Shown here in pieces: positions 12,691-26,000 of a stretch of DNA of 64,000 bases; the first letter of the stretch is position 1, and every line of letters begins with the position of its first letter. The DNA comes from Girardinichthys multiradiatus (Eukaryota; Chordata; Actinopteri; Cyprinodontiformes; Goodeidae), in contig NC_061802.1 in the NCBI RefSeq assembly GCF_021462225.1, forward strand, positions 4,483,859 through 4,547,858, read 5' to 3'. The position numbers were made by a program, and so were the translations under genes. Below the pieces are notes generated by a model. The model did not search any database. It saw nothing but the letters and a program-made list of their open reading frames with translations, and was not told where the DNA came from.

Positions 12691-13430
12691 ATTTTATATA
12701 TTTTTTAAAAAGGTATGTAATCAGACACACAAAAATCTAAAGTCATGTGCAATTCTGGCATTTTAAAGACTACATCAAATAATAATTACAAATAAATCAC
12801 ATAATAACACAATGAGGCAGAAGAAAAACTTTTCCAAATCAAAATTTTTCTACATGGGCTTCCAGTGGTAATATATACCGTTAACTGTATGCTGAGTTGA
12901 TTGTCAAATTGTTCAGCAGATATAGAAAATAACATTAGAGCAATAAAGCTTTCGTACAAACAAGAAGTCTTACTTTAAGATAAATTGTGTGTCTGGTCTG
13001 GAGCATCTTTGGTTAAAAACTCTTGATCTTCCTGCAAATGATACGGATTTTTCACAGATGGTAAATGTGGTGGGAACTGAAGTATAGTGTAGCATAGCAG
13101 GTGTTTTGTTCTCCCTGCTTTCAGTTTACTTGCATGTGTGGTATCAGCCAAAGCAAAGCTCAATACAAATTGCCACCCTTAAAAACCAAAGCACAACAAC
13201 AAAACCCAAAACCCATGAATGTACATTGGGCTGTTCACTACTGGGACATGAGGTTACGTGAGATTCCTTCATGGGACGCTGAAGGGACTGGAATACTGTA
13301 ACACAAAGGCAAATAGGAAAAGCAAAGTTAAACAAAGAGAAGTAGACATTCTAAATAATATACAACTGGCACATATTTCAATCAAACATAACACTAAACT
13401 CTAGTCGTTAAATAGTTAAAAAATAAAACA
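12691..13430. other. Spacer upstream of hps3, no gene seen
   Basis: AT-rich sequence. Short frames on both strands lack family resemblance. Confidence 0.5.
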
Positions 13431-13439
13431 GACGGGTCA

Positions 13440-13640
13440 CCTTTTCGACTATGACCGCTCCTTGACCAATCAAAGGATCGAGCGCAAATAAGCAGCCTCA
13501 AGAGCCAATCAGGATCAAGAGAGGGTGGGCGCTTTGTTATTATGGAGGGCTTACTTCCTGCTTTGCAGCATGAAATCAAGAAACTGCAACAGCCGCTCAA
13601 CGAGGAAGCGAGAGAAAGCTGAGGCTTGACAGTAATGTAG
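13440..13640 (+). promoter_or_regulatory. Candidate hps3 promoter and leader exon
   Basis: Two CCAAT boxes (13466-13470 and 13505-13509, both in the extended form CCAATCA) are followed by an ETS-type site acttcctg at 13553-13560. The region is richer in G+C than its flanks and has no TATA box, the look of a TATA-less housekeeping promoter. A donor-like junction at 13640/13641 (atgtag then gtactt) could splice a leader exon to the acceptor near 15794, just upstream of the first hps3 coding exon. Transcription start and splicing are inferred. Confidence 0.45.
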
Positions 13641-15794
13641 GTACTTTAGTTTACTAATGTGTCTTTGATTGTATGTTAAAGATCATAGCAGCTGGGATGG
13701 TAATAAAGGGGTGATGTATCTGATTGTGTGAATTTATTTGAAACAGCCAGAACTGCTGCTGCTGCTCACAAGACTGCAGCATGTGATATCGATTAGTGAG
13801 AAAAGAGGACAACCGCTGCTTTGTTTCAGCCTCTGACCTGCTGGGAAACATACATCTTCTACAGCAAATTAGGTGAAGTAGCTTTTAGTTTTTACACCGT
13901 TAAGCTCATTAGTTTACCTTAGTTTCGGTATTGGCAGTATAAGTGCTCTAAATCTTAGAGTTAATGTTTGGACTAAATCGTTTTTTTTGTAACGATATCA
14001 GTGTTGTTATTTGTTGTTAGAGTTGAGAATCTCATTTTCTTAATAAAGGGAATATTAATATAAGCTGGCATTCGCTTCCAAGCAGGTTCCATTTTTTTAA
14101 GTTGAGAAAAGGGAGTTTTATGGCTTTTCTTTGGCATCTGGGCTAATTATGATGAGCCCAAGCTTGAAATCTTAGATGTCCTATTTAGTGTGGGACAGTG
14201 TTTACTTTATGAATCGTACAATATTTGTTTTTGTTTTTTTTAATGCAGAAAACCCCAAAGAATTGTCATTTTAATCCTTTTTTGTTATTTTGACAACCAA
14301 ATTAGGTTCAGTTCTGAAATCTTTAGACTGGGCCCTGTCTAGTCTGGAATATTGTAAACTATATATAGACCGTTCTTTACTTATAATTTCTGTTTTGTTA
14401 AGCATTTATTCTGATTTTGATCATTTTTGAGGCTTTGATGTTTTAAGGATGGACTTTTTTCTGACGCTTAAAAGAGAAAAAATGTGCAGCAGGTTCTTTG
14501 ATAGAGGTGGTAGTTTTGAATTTGTTAAAAAAAGAAGTATTCACAGCATTATCCCCATTTATGTATCAAAGCATGTCTCTAACCTGTGTCTGATTTTATT
14601 GAACTCCAAATGATGCACCAATTGTCCAGCATGCTGTTGGCTAATGTGTTTATAGACTGCATTTATTTGTGAGTCTATGGTTTTATTACATTTATTATTT
14701 GGATATATTAGAATTGCAATAGGAAAAAGCATTTTTCCTTTTGGGTTTTTAAAATATGTTCATGGGATGTGTGAGACTCATAGAAATGATCAATACCTGT
14801 TCCTGCTCAGTTTTGTAAAAAAAAAAACCTTTTCGTTTAAACGACTTTAAAACGTGGTGATCTGCTTGCAGAGGATCACACACCTGGCCCAGATAATCAG
14901 ATATTAACATAAGATTTTAGAGTGAAATATAAAATTTCTGGTAGTCCAGACCTAAGCGTTGATTTGATGAAACAAAGTAGGTTTACTTTAATTTAACAAT
15001 GTACCAAAAACAATAGTGTTTTGCATAGTATTATAAGCAGTGTCTTCTCTATATATTTAAGGTGTTTTGCAGATCTGTATGTTGGAATCACAGAATGTCT
15101 CTCGACTGTAAAGGTTGCTGACCCCCTGGTTTAGAAGCCTAAAAATACCAAAAGGGCCTGTTTTAAATATTCCATACAGCACAAACTGTGTTTGGTAATT
15201 TGTCGTTTATTGTAGGAAAATGCACCACAATTTTGACAGGTTTACATATTTGACAATAAACCTGATTTGATGTAGTCCAGGTGGAAAAAGAGCTGAAAAA
15301 TGACGCTTTTCTCTTCTATGAAACTGGAAGCTGTGAATATAAAATTTAATTTTGTTGTGATGTTAATCTCCAAAGGGGATTTTTACATGTAAATTGTATA
15401 TGCATATTACCAATTTTCACACAGGACTCTTCAATTCATTGTTATTTTAATCAATATTCTTACCACAATAATTTCACACAATTACTTATTGAGTTTAGAA
15501 AATAAGACGTAAGTTTTGTGCTTTAAAGAAGATAATAGAGGTATACCTGCAGGACAGAACTGTTGTTAATAACATAGTTTCTGTGATTGTTTAAAGCTAT
15601 AACTGAAGTTTAAATAATATATAATTAGCTGCACAGCCCTAACTTCATGTTTTGTCATTTGTTACACGTATAAAACAATAGAATACCCTACACATCCTCC
15701 CACCGGTTATTTATAGGACAGTGAGGATATCCTTCCAACAGTTGTTTGAACAGGATAATTGGATTAACCTAAAACCATACACTGTTTTTTGCAG
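13641..15794 (+). other. Probable first intron in the hps3 leader
   Basis: No coding exon is visible. The segment runs from the candidate donor to the polypyrimidine/acceptor ctgttttttgcag near 15782-15794. It is AT-rich with T- and A-runs. If the leader exon is wrong, this is simply upstream spacer. Confidence 0.4.
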
Positions 15795-15804
15795 CAGTAT
15801 TCCA

Positions 15805-15889
15805 ATGGATGAAGCCTCGAGGAGAAGAATTTAACCAAACTGAGTGGAAAGAACAGCAATTAGTATTTCATTTTACATCACGGGGCTGA
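15805..15889 (+). promoter_or_regulatory. Two overlapping short upstream ORFs in the hps3 leader
   Basis: An ATG at 15805 opens a 9-codon frame (MDEASRRRI, stop ending 15834). A second ATG at 15809, in another frame, opens 26 codons ending at 15889. Both close before the hps3 start at 15917. They would lie in the mature leader if splicing uses the acceptor near 15794, and could lower translation of the main frame. Confidence 0.35.
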
Positions 15890-15916
15890 ATCTCCTTCCC
15901 AAAACAAAGACCAAAC

Positions 15917-15967
15917 ATGGTGCATGTCTACAATTGCCATCCTTTCGCCTCACAGCAGATTGTACAG
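15917..15967 (+). CDS. hps3: hps3 coding exon 1 (residues 1-17)
   Basis: Encodes [17 protein letters not shown], matching the vertebrate HPS3 N terminus. The donor is acag/gtaaac, phase 0. The following intron is only 95 bp and contains a long A-run. Confidence 0.88.
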
Positions 15968-18900
15968 GTAAACTGACTGAGTCAGATTCAGTATGTAAAA
16001 AAAAAAAAAAAAAAAAATTTAGTTTATAGTTGCCTTAACATTGTTTGCTCTTTGTGGTTCAGGTGGAGCAGGAACCTGGATTCGTGTGCAGTGGAGGCGG
16101 AGCGCTGTTTGTGGTGACAACAGGAGGATGCAAGGTCTGCTGAAAATATTCCTCATTTTTTATTATTTTTGTATTTGTGACATTATGTTCTAAAAATGCA
16201 AAGACAAAACAGGAATCGGGAGTAAAATAGTAAGTTGTGATTGGGCAAACTGGTATGGGTTAATGTATTCATGAAATCAGAATAAAAACTGTCTGCCTTT
16301 TTAACTGTATGTTGCTATTTTGAAAATCTTTTACATTATCATGAAAATGGCTTTTTTAAAACACTTGAGCTCTTCACAGAAAGCAGTATAAATATATTCA
16401 TCTTTCCGAGGGAGACACAGTTGCACTTCACTTTGATGCTTTACTTGCCAATGAATGGATGTAAATATCTGGAAAAGATGTTCATCTTCATGTTTAACTG
16501 AGTGATGTCTTTTTAAAACTCAACCCAGGTGGAGGCATACAATCTGGAAAAGGAGGGCTGCCCTCTAATCTGTCGTTTTGCCACCATGGGTACAGTTAGG
16601 AAAATCCGGCACAGCACCATAGGTACGGACCCTTCCTGTTCTCCCCTACAGTGTCTCAGAAGAGTATGCACACCCCTTGAACTTTTCCAGTTTTAAGATC
16701 TTGCTGCATATTTGTTTTGACTGGACCGTTCTAATACATGAATGTGCTTTGATCCAAACAATTGCATTGTCGTATGGCTGTATGGATTATTGTCCTGGTT
16801 GACGGTGAATCAAGTGTTTTGAAGCCTTTAACAGGTTTTCTTTCAGGATTGCCATTTATTTAACACCATTCATCTTCCTACGAACCTTGAACAACTTTAC
16901 TGTTTCTGCTGCAAAAAAGCAGCCCCACATCGTAATGGTACCTGTACCCTGTTTCACTATGGAGATGGGGCAACCAGGGCAATATTCCTTGTTGGCCGAA
17001 AAGTTCTATTTTGATTTTGTCTGACCAGAGTACGTTCTTCCACTTGTTTAATGTTTCATGTGTACTGCACAGTGGTTTGCGCTGTTGCCTTGCTGCAAAA
17101 ACATCCCAGGTTCAAATCCCTTTCTGCATGGAGCTTGCATGCATGGGTTTCCTTAAGGGAAACTCCTGCTTCCTCCCACAGTCCACAAACATGACGGGTT
17201 AATTGGTCTTTCAAAATCAGCCTTAGGTATAAGTGTGTGCGTGCTTGTCCATGTACACGCATTGCTACGGATGTATGCAGTCTCCCTCCCATGACTTGTA
17301 CCGAAACAGAAATGTGACTTCTTATTCTTTTTTATGGCTTTCCTCTTGCCATTCTTCCATATACACCAGATTTGTGAATAATACGACTATTAATTATGGT
17401 GCCAACAGATTCTACCACCTGGGCTGTGGATCTCTGCCGCTCCTCCAGAGTAACCATGAGCCTCTTGGCTGCTTCTCTGATTAATGCTCTTCTTGCCTAA
17501 TACTCTTAGTATTGGTGGACACCCATGGCTTTATTAGGTTGCTATTCTTTTTCCATCTTCAAATGAAGAATTGTGCAGAGCTCTGTGAGATGGTTGGGAC
17601 ATTGTTTTATAACCTAACATTGCTTTAAACTGCACAACTTTGTCCTTGACCTGTGTGGTGTTATTTGCTATTCATACTTTTTAAGATTTTATTATTGAAA
17701 GTAATTTTAAAACCATTTCCTTCCGGTTCACACTTCAGTTGAGCTTATCGTATAACATGAAATTACAGAAAAATGCATTTAAGTTTATGAGGTTAATGAA
17801 ACATGGAAATGCTGAAGAGGTTTAAAAACTTTTTGAAGGCACTGTAAAACATCTCCATCCATCTTTATGCAGCCATATATACCACCTTTAGTATGTTTGC
17901 AAAGCGACTCCTATGAGTCGGCTGGAAAATGCCAAATGACTGAGTCATTAATCATCCGTTCATCCACTTTCTATACCTGCCTCTTCCATTCTGGGTCGCG
18001 TTGGAGCTGGTGCCTATCACCCTGGACAGTACGCCAGTCCATCGCAGGGCAACACAGAGACACATGGGACAAACAACGATGCACAGGGGCAATTTAGAGA
18101 GACCTATTAACCTAATGTTTTTGGACTGTGGAAAGAAGCCGGAGTACCCAGAGAGGACCCACACATGCACGGAGAGAACAGGCAAACTCCATGCAGAAAG
18201 AACCGGCCGGGAGTCGAACCGAGTACCTTCTTCATTAATCATCATTAATCATGGCTCCAATTCTTTCTCTTTCAGGAGACTACTTGGTAACCATAGAGGA
18301 AAAGAACAGCGCCACCTATCTGAGAGTCTACACAAACTGGCGGTTCCAGGTACACTGTAAAAACTGACTGTAAATAGCTCCAAAACCTAAATCACACAAC
18401 AACTTGTATACTTTTTTTTTTTTTGAATGTTTTATGAAATTTGAACATTATTTTCCCAATATTACCTTTTTCTAATAAGCCCGAGCTGAGCATTGACCAG
18501 TATGTTGTTCTTTTAAGGGGATTTAAATAAAACTAAAAGAACCATTATTGTTTACAACATTAGGCCTTCATAATAAAGTCAGAACTTCCTTTTTAAGTGG
18601 TGAGTAAAATATGACAATCCCATTTGAAATACCTCAAATAAAACTGTTACCTGTTTATAGCTGACTTAATGTATCCCTTGGATCCCAAAGCTAACGTAAG
18701 AGTATTCAGGCAGCTCTTACTAGTATTGGTGTTCAAAGTGAGCAAAAAACAGATCACACAGGTAAACAACTGCCTCTGGTGTACTTAATTGCAACGATAA
18801 TCTCTCTTTTTGCTTCTTTAAAATGTTCAGTCTGTTTTAGTGAAATGTTTCTTGCTTTCCATTCAGGCGGAGGAGAAGGCCCGTGTTGGAGTGCGTTTAT

Positions 18901-20037
18901 TGGGCCACTTGCTTCGTGGGGCATCTGTTTGGGGCGGCGTGCAGATGGAGATCATTGAGATCCCTCTGTCCGAGCATCCAGTCGCCGTGGCATGCTGCTC
19001 AGTGAAGGGAGACCTTCTGGTCGGTTGTGAGAACACTCTGGTTCTTTTCACATTGAGGAGACATACCCAACAGAACCTGGTAAGAATCTTGACCTGAAGA
19101 GTCCTGACCTGATTGGTTGGATGGTATGTTTAAATTGTACCTTGATAAATTCCTTTTCATGTTCTTGTCTTTTCAAGAGTTCCATTTTAACTTTTTGCTC
19201 GGCTCAAACAGATTTATTGAGTAACTCTGATTTGAATCTCTTAAATACCGCAGAAGGAGAACCAGCAGGAACTTCAGAGCTCCTGGTCGAATGCAGAGCA
19301 AAGCTGCAGTCAGAGTCGAGGTAAGTTAAAGAGTGAAAGTTTCAAAACCTAAAGGAGGAGAAAATACTGAATAGCATACCTTACTACTTACTTCACAAGA
19401 GTCGTAATATGTCCACATATGAATCAAGAAATTAAACCAATAACCAATAGAAATGGTTGTTTTTAAACCCTTAATTGCTTATTAGTTGTGTTTTTGTCAT
19501 CAAACAAATGTTAAGGTAGTTAGAGTTTAATAATTTAAACATGGCACCCACAGTTGGTGTAAATTTATAAATGATGCTAATTAGCATCACTAGGTGCTTA
19601 GGGAGTGAAAACAAGTTACATTGTCAGTATGTTGATTTTTCAATGCTGCTATTTGTCAAACAAAACTTTGAGTCAATTGAGTCAAAATGTATTTCGGAAA
19701 AGCTAAATACCTATAACATTACTTTGCTGCACAGTCCAATAAGCTGCTATTTCCTTTTTCGCAATAAGAAATAAGTGTTGAACATCGTTTGTTTTTGAAT
19801 GACCATTGCTTTTTGTTCACGGAGTGTAATACAGCTAAACTCTAAGTAATCTCTTTAGTGTACAGTAAATCACAATGTATGATTTTTAAATAATCTATGT
19901 GTTACTGCTGCACAAAAGTATTTGAACACCTGTAAAAATCAATGTTAATATTTGTTTGCAATTACAGATGTCAAACATTTTCCAGATTTTTTTTTTTTTA
20001 GATTTGTTTTTTTTAGATTATGTCTCTCAGTGGACTT

Positions 20038-20093
<56 letters not shown>

Positions 20094-23000
20094 CCCAGCC
20101 AGGGGTCTTTCTGCATGGAGTTTGCATGTTCTCGCCATGCATGCGTGGGTTCTCACCGGGTACTCCGGCTTCCTCCCACAGTCCAAAGGCATGCCTGTTA
20201 GGTTAATTGGTGTCTCTAAATTGCTCTTAGGTGTATGAATGAGTGTGTGCATGGTTGTTTGTGTGTTGCCCTGCGATGGACTGGCGACCTATCCAGGGTG
20301 TACCCCGCCTCTTGCCCATAGACTGCTGGAGATAGGCACCTGATTCCCCGCGACCCACTATGGAATAAGCGGTAGAAAATGACTGACTGACTATATATAT
20401 ATATATATATATATATATGCTGCTCAAAAAAATAAAGGGGACACTCTAACACATCCTAGATCTGAATGAATGAAATATTCTCATTGAATACTTTGTTCTG
20501 TACAAAGTTGAATGTGCCGACAACAAAATCACACAAAAATCATCAATGCAAATCAAATTTATTAACCAATGGAGACCTGGATTTGGAGTCACACACAAAC
20601 TTAAAGTGGAAAAACACACTACAGGCTGATTCAACTTTGATGTAATGTCCTTAAAACAAGTCAACATGAGGCTCAGTATTGTGTGTGACCTCCCTACAAC
20701 GCCTGAACATGCTCCTGATGAGATGCCGGATGGTCTCTCCTCACACTGCAACCACTAGGTGGAGGAAAAGCATTTCAAATACAGGTCCTTCTCAAAAAAT
20801 TAGCATATTGTGATAAAGTTCATTATTTTCCATAATGTCATGATGAAAATTTTACATTCATATATTTTAGATTCATTGCACACTAACTGAAATATTTCAG
20901 GTCTTTTATTGTCTTAATACGGATGATTTTGGCATACAGCTCATGAAAACCCAAAATTCCTATCTCACAAAATTAGCATATCATTAAAAGGGTCTCTAAA
21001 CGAGCTATGAACCTAATCATCTGAATCAACGAGTTAACTCTAAACACCTGCAAAAGATTCCTGAGGCCTTTAAACCTCCCAGCCTGGTTCATCACTCAAA
21101 ACCCCAATCATGGGTAAGACTGCCGACCTGACTGCTGTCCAGAAGGCCACTATTGACACCCTCAAGCAAGAGGGTAAGACACAGAAAGAAATTTCTGAAT
21201 GAATAGGCTGTTCCCAGAGTGCTGTATCAAGGCACCTCAGTGGGAAGTCTGTGGGAAGGAAAAAGTGTGGCAGAAAACGCTGCACAACGAGAAGAGGTGA
21301 CCGGACCCTGAGGAAGATTGTGGAGAAGGGCCGATTCCAGACCTTGGGGGACCTGCGGAAGCAGTGGACTGAGTCTGGAGTAGAAACATCCAGAGCCACC
21401 GTGCACAGGCGTGTGCAGGAAATGGGCTACAGGTGCCGCATTCCCCAGGTCAAGCCACTTTTGAACCAGAAACAGCGGCAGAAGCGCCTGACCTGGGCTA
21501 CAGAGAAGCAGCACTGGACTGTTGCTCAGTGGTCCAAAGTACTTTTTTCGGATGAAAGCAAATTCTGCATGTCATTCGGAAATCAAGGTGCCAGAGTCTG
21601 GAGGAAGACTGGGGAGAAGGAAATGCCAAAATGCCAGAAGTCCAGTGTCAAGTACCCACAGTCAGTGATGGTCTGGGGTGCCGTGTCAGCTGCTGGTGTT
21701 GGTCCACTGTGTTTTATCAAGGGCAGGGTCAATGCAGCTAGCTATCAGGAGATTTTGGAGCACTTCATGCTTCCATCTGCTGAAAAGCTTTATGGAGATG
21801 AAGATTTCATTTTTCAGCACGACCTGGCACCTGCTCACAGTGCCAAAACCACTGGTAAATGGTTTACTGACTATGGTATCACTGTGCTCAATTGGCCTGC
21901 CAACTCTCCTGACCTGAACCCCATAGAGAATCTGTCGGATATTGTGAAGAGAACGTTGAGAGACTCAAGACCCAACACTCTGGATGAGCTAAAGGCCGCT
22001 ATCAAAGCATCCTGGGCCTCCATAAGACCTCAGCAGTGCCACAGGCTGATTGCCTCCATGCCACGCCGCATTGAAGCAGTCATTTCTGCAAAAGGATTCC
22101 CGACCAAGTATTGAGTGCATAACTGTACATGATTATTTGAAGGTTGATGTTTTTTGTATTAAAAACACTTTTCTTTTATTGGTCGGATGAAATATGCTAA
22201 TTTTGTGAGATAGGAATTTTGAGTTTTCATGAGCTGTATGCCACAATCATCCGTATTAAGACAATAAAAGACCTGAAATATTTCAGTTAGTGTACAATGA
22301 ATCTAAAATATATGAATGTTAAATTTTCATTATGACATTATGGAAAATAATGAACTTTATCACAATATGCTAATTTTTTGAGAAGGACCTGTATGTATCA
22401 ACCACCATTTATAGTGTGTATATACACCACCTTTGCTTGGTCAATTAAAGAATATTAACACTAAAAAATACAAATTTGTTGATGAAAGACTTTAGTAAAG
22501 GGCTGTCTCCATTTTAACATGGACTTGGAGTTAGGAAAAAACAGAAAACGATGATAATGGTTAGGAGAAATAAACAAGGCAGTGGTTAATAAAAAAAAAA
22601 AATGTAGGGTTATAAATGTAATTTTGCCATTAGGAGACATTACAGCTTCTAGACAGTAGGCACTGCTGATCAGTTTATCGCTCACCATCACTTTATGGCA
22701 CAACATCGAAACGGGTATGAATGAATCAGCATCACTAAGTGGTTAGAGTAAAGCGTTTTTCAGTTTGCTGCTGCTTTTCAACTGATTTTTGTTTTATTTT
22801 TAGTTAAGAATTTATTTATTTATTTTTTTCCTTATAGGTCGGACTTTTAGTCCAAATCTGGAACTTTCTGTCTTGGACTTTGAACGTTCAGTCATCCTGC
22901 ATCTCTCAAAAATTAATCTTAAAGAGGTACTTTCAGTCTTTTCATGCTTTGTTTTTGTTTTCTAATAAAAAATTTAAATTTTCTGTTTAAGCAATTTTAA

Positions 23001-26000
23001 TAGTCTAAGTTGTTGCTAAATATATTTAACATATTTCAGTAAGTAAACATTCAAATTTTCTGTGTGAATACTAAGAAATATTTTCAGAAAACAAATAGAA
23101 ACCAATATTCTTAATCCAAGATAATGTTTGAATGAAAATGCTTTGTGGAAAATATTGGATTGATACTATTAATTATTGTCTCATAATGAATTTGGGAGCA
23201 TTTGGTAGCTTTCAGGTTTCTTTTAATTTTACTTCATTTTATTTGCCTGCAATATTTGAACCCACAAAGCTTTCTGATTTTAAAATATAATGCACATGAA
23301 AGTCATCAATTTAAAATAAAACAGAAGGTATATTTTACAAATTATTTTAGTACTAGTTTCTTCAGAAGCTAAGTTATAAATGTTTTATTGGAAGATCATC
23401 AGGGATTAGGAAGGCTGCTTTAAATAAAGTCTTGAATTTGTAATGAGTAACACAAGTCTATTTATGATGCATGTTACCTGAAATATTAGCAAAAATACAA
23501 AATCTCATCCCCTCTTTCTAAATCACTTTGAAAAAATGCACAGATGTTTAGGCTGTAAAACTCTTCCAGTCTGATATTATAATTAAAATAGTTTGACTTA
23601 GTCAAAATGTGAATTTAATTTGTATTATACAATAACAGATAAATCCTTGCCTGTCTGCTTTAGAAAACATTTCACTCAGTTTGTCTTACTTTATCCTTAC
23701 CATCATTGAAAATAATAAAACCTTGTCAGCTTCGCCCTCGGTTTCCCCTTTAGGTGGCGCTGTGTGGATCTTATGTGGCAATCCAGGCAGAGCTTGAAGT
23801 TCTGGTTCTGAAACTGGAAGCAACAACTGAGCGCACAGCCACAGAAGAACCTTCAGAGTCCTTGAAGTGTGGTAAAAACAAACCTTACATCAACAATCTT
23901 TTACTTTTATTAGGTACTGGTGGAGGTTTGATGTACAGGCTGTAGAATAAAGAAGGATGGTTCTGAAGGTCGGACAGAATGAGGATAATGTTGAAGCATC
24001 ATGAACTCTAAGGAACACAGTAGGCAGGTCATGGAGAAGGTTGTGGAGAAGTTTTAAGCAGGTTTATGTTACAACAACATCCCAAGTTTTGAACATCCAA
24101 ATCCATCATCTGAACATGGAAACAGGATGGAACATCTGCAGATCTACCAAGGCATGGAGGTCCGCCCAAACTGACAGGCTGAGCAAAGAGTGGACAGAGA
24201 AGCTGGTCAGATTTCATTGGAAGATGGAGGGAGCTAAATACAGATTAACTCTGGAAGAAAACTGCCAGAGGAGTAATGCAGTGGTTTAGGTCAAAGCATA
24301 CTCAGATGTGAGAATAGCCCAGCCAAAGTTTGGTTCTAAATTCATCTAGAATTGTGGGAAGACTTGAAAAATGCTGCTCACAGATACACTCCATCCAGTC
24401 TAACCGAGCTTGAGTTATTTTGCAAAGAAGAATGTACAACATTTTCAGTCTGTAGATGTGCACAGCTGGTACAGACGTACTCAAATAGACTTGTAGCTGT
24501 AATTTGCAGCAAAAGGTGGTTTTACAAGATGTATCCTGAGGGGAAGAAAACAAATGCATGCCACACATTTCTGTTTTTGATTTGTTAAACAAATGTTTTA
24601 AACTATATATTACAGTCCTTCCACTTTAAGGTTATGCATTAATTTTCCACTGTTGGTCTATAAAGCACTAAACGGTCTTAGGCCAAAGCACATTTGAGTT
24701 GCTTCTCTAGTATGAACCATGTAGACCCCTCACATCTTCAGAGCTGATGGCTCCCAATAAAATTCACTGGGGTTTGTAGTTTTCATATGAAATTGCGAAA
24801 ACATGCCAGATGTATAAATACAAGACACTATGCTTGTATATTCAGCAAATTTTCCAGAAGACCAGGGCGATTTCCTGCTTGTTCCGAAACACCAGGAGCT
24901 GCTCGGAGATCGAGCCAAAGATTGTGACATCCCCGTCAACGTTGAACAGACTGGACTGGAGGACGGGAGACACTACACTGCGTTCTACGTTCTTTTTAGG
25001 TGTGAGTTTTATTTGGTGTAAAATTACATGACATTGTGATAATATTTTACTATAGTAACTTGTACTCGTATTTTATCCCACCTGCAGGCGTTTTACTCCA
25101 GAGTTCTTTCAAGGCTGCAGTGTGGAGGAGATGCAGCTCCACTCACTGCAGCTCTACCCAATGTTCACCAGTAAGTTGCCACAAGATGGACACATACCAG
25201 CACCTATTACAGCAGTAATAAAATCTTTTTGTATTACAAATTATTCAAACATGGATCATTTAAACTGATATAAAATTGTATTTAATGATCTATTAAAATG
25301 TATTTGGGTCTAGATTTCTGGGAACTGCCTAACTGTACATTAATTGTGCTCACAGGAAGAATCAGTGAGTGATAATTTCTCTCTAGGTAAACAGTCGGTG
25401 TCTGTGGACGAACCAGCCTGCATGTTCTGTTTCTTCTCTCTTCCCACTGCTGGACATCTGTACAGTTTGAGGGGTGGAGTTGAGCACCTCTCCGCCTATC
25501 AGTATCCAGAGAAGGTGCTGCAGGCGGTGCTAATGGATCACCTGCTGCAAGTCATAACAAAGTATGTTTGCAGCACTAAAGAAACCCAGAAATCTGTATA
25601 TGTAGGCAGTTGCAGAGTGCATCTCAGAAAATAAGACCAAAGTATTTCCATCACTTTTATAACATCTTTCATCCCTTTTTTGTTTATTGCTTCTGTTGTT
25701 TCATGGCAGGAATGCTCTGCAGTCTTTCACAGTACGTTGTGCAGCAGTAGCAGCCAGGGTTGAAGATCCCTACATTGACACCACCATGAAGGTTTGAGTC
25801 CATTCCTTTGCATTGCATATTTAGGACATTAAATATTAATTACTTGTGGCATATTGCTGATTCTACATTTATTGGTCTCATCACTGCCTCCTAGTGGCCA
25901 GATATAAAACAGATTACTATTTAAAATTACACCAAATGTTGACGTGCACTTTGTAAAAAGACACTAAGCCTCTTTTTCTCACTGTCTGACTAAAACTTTC

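Noticed and set aside
15844..16029. 61-codon frame ending in poly-Lys over hps3 exon 1
   Set aside because: Wrong frame; the correct one gives the HPS3 N terminus and a donor at 15967.
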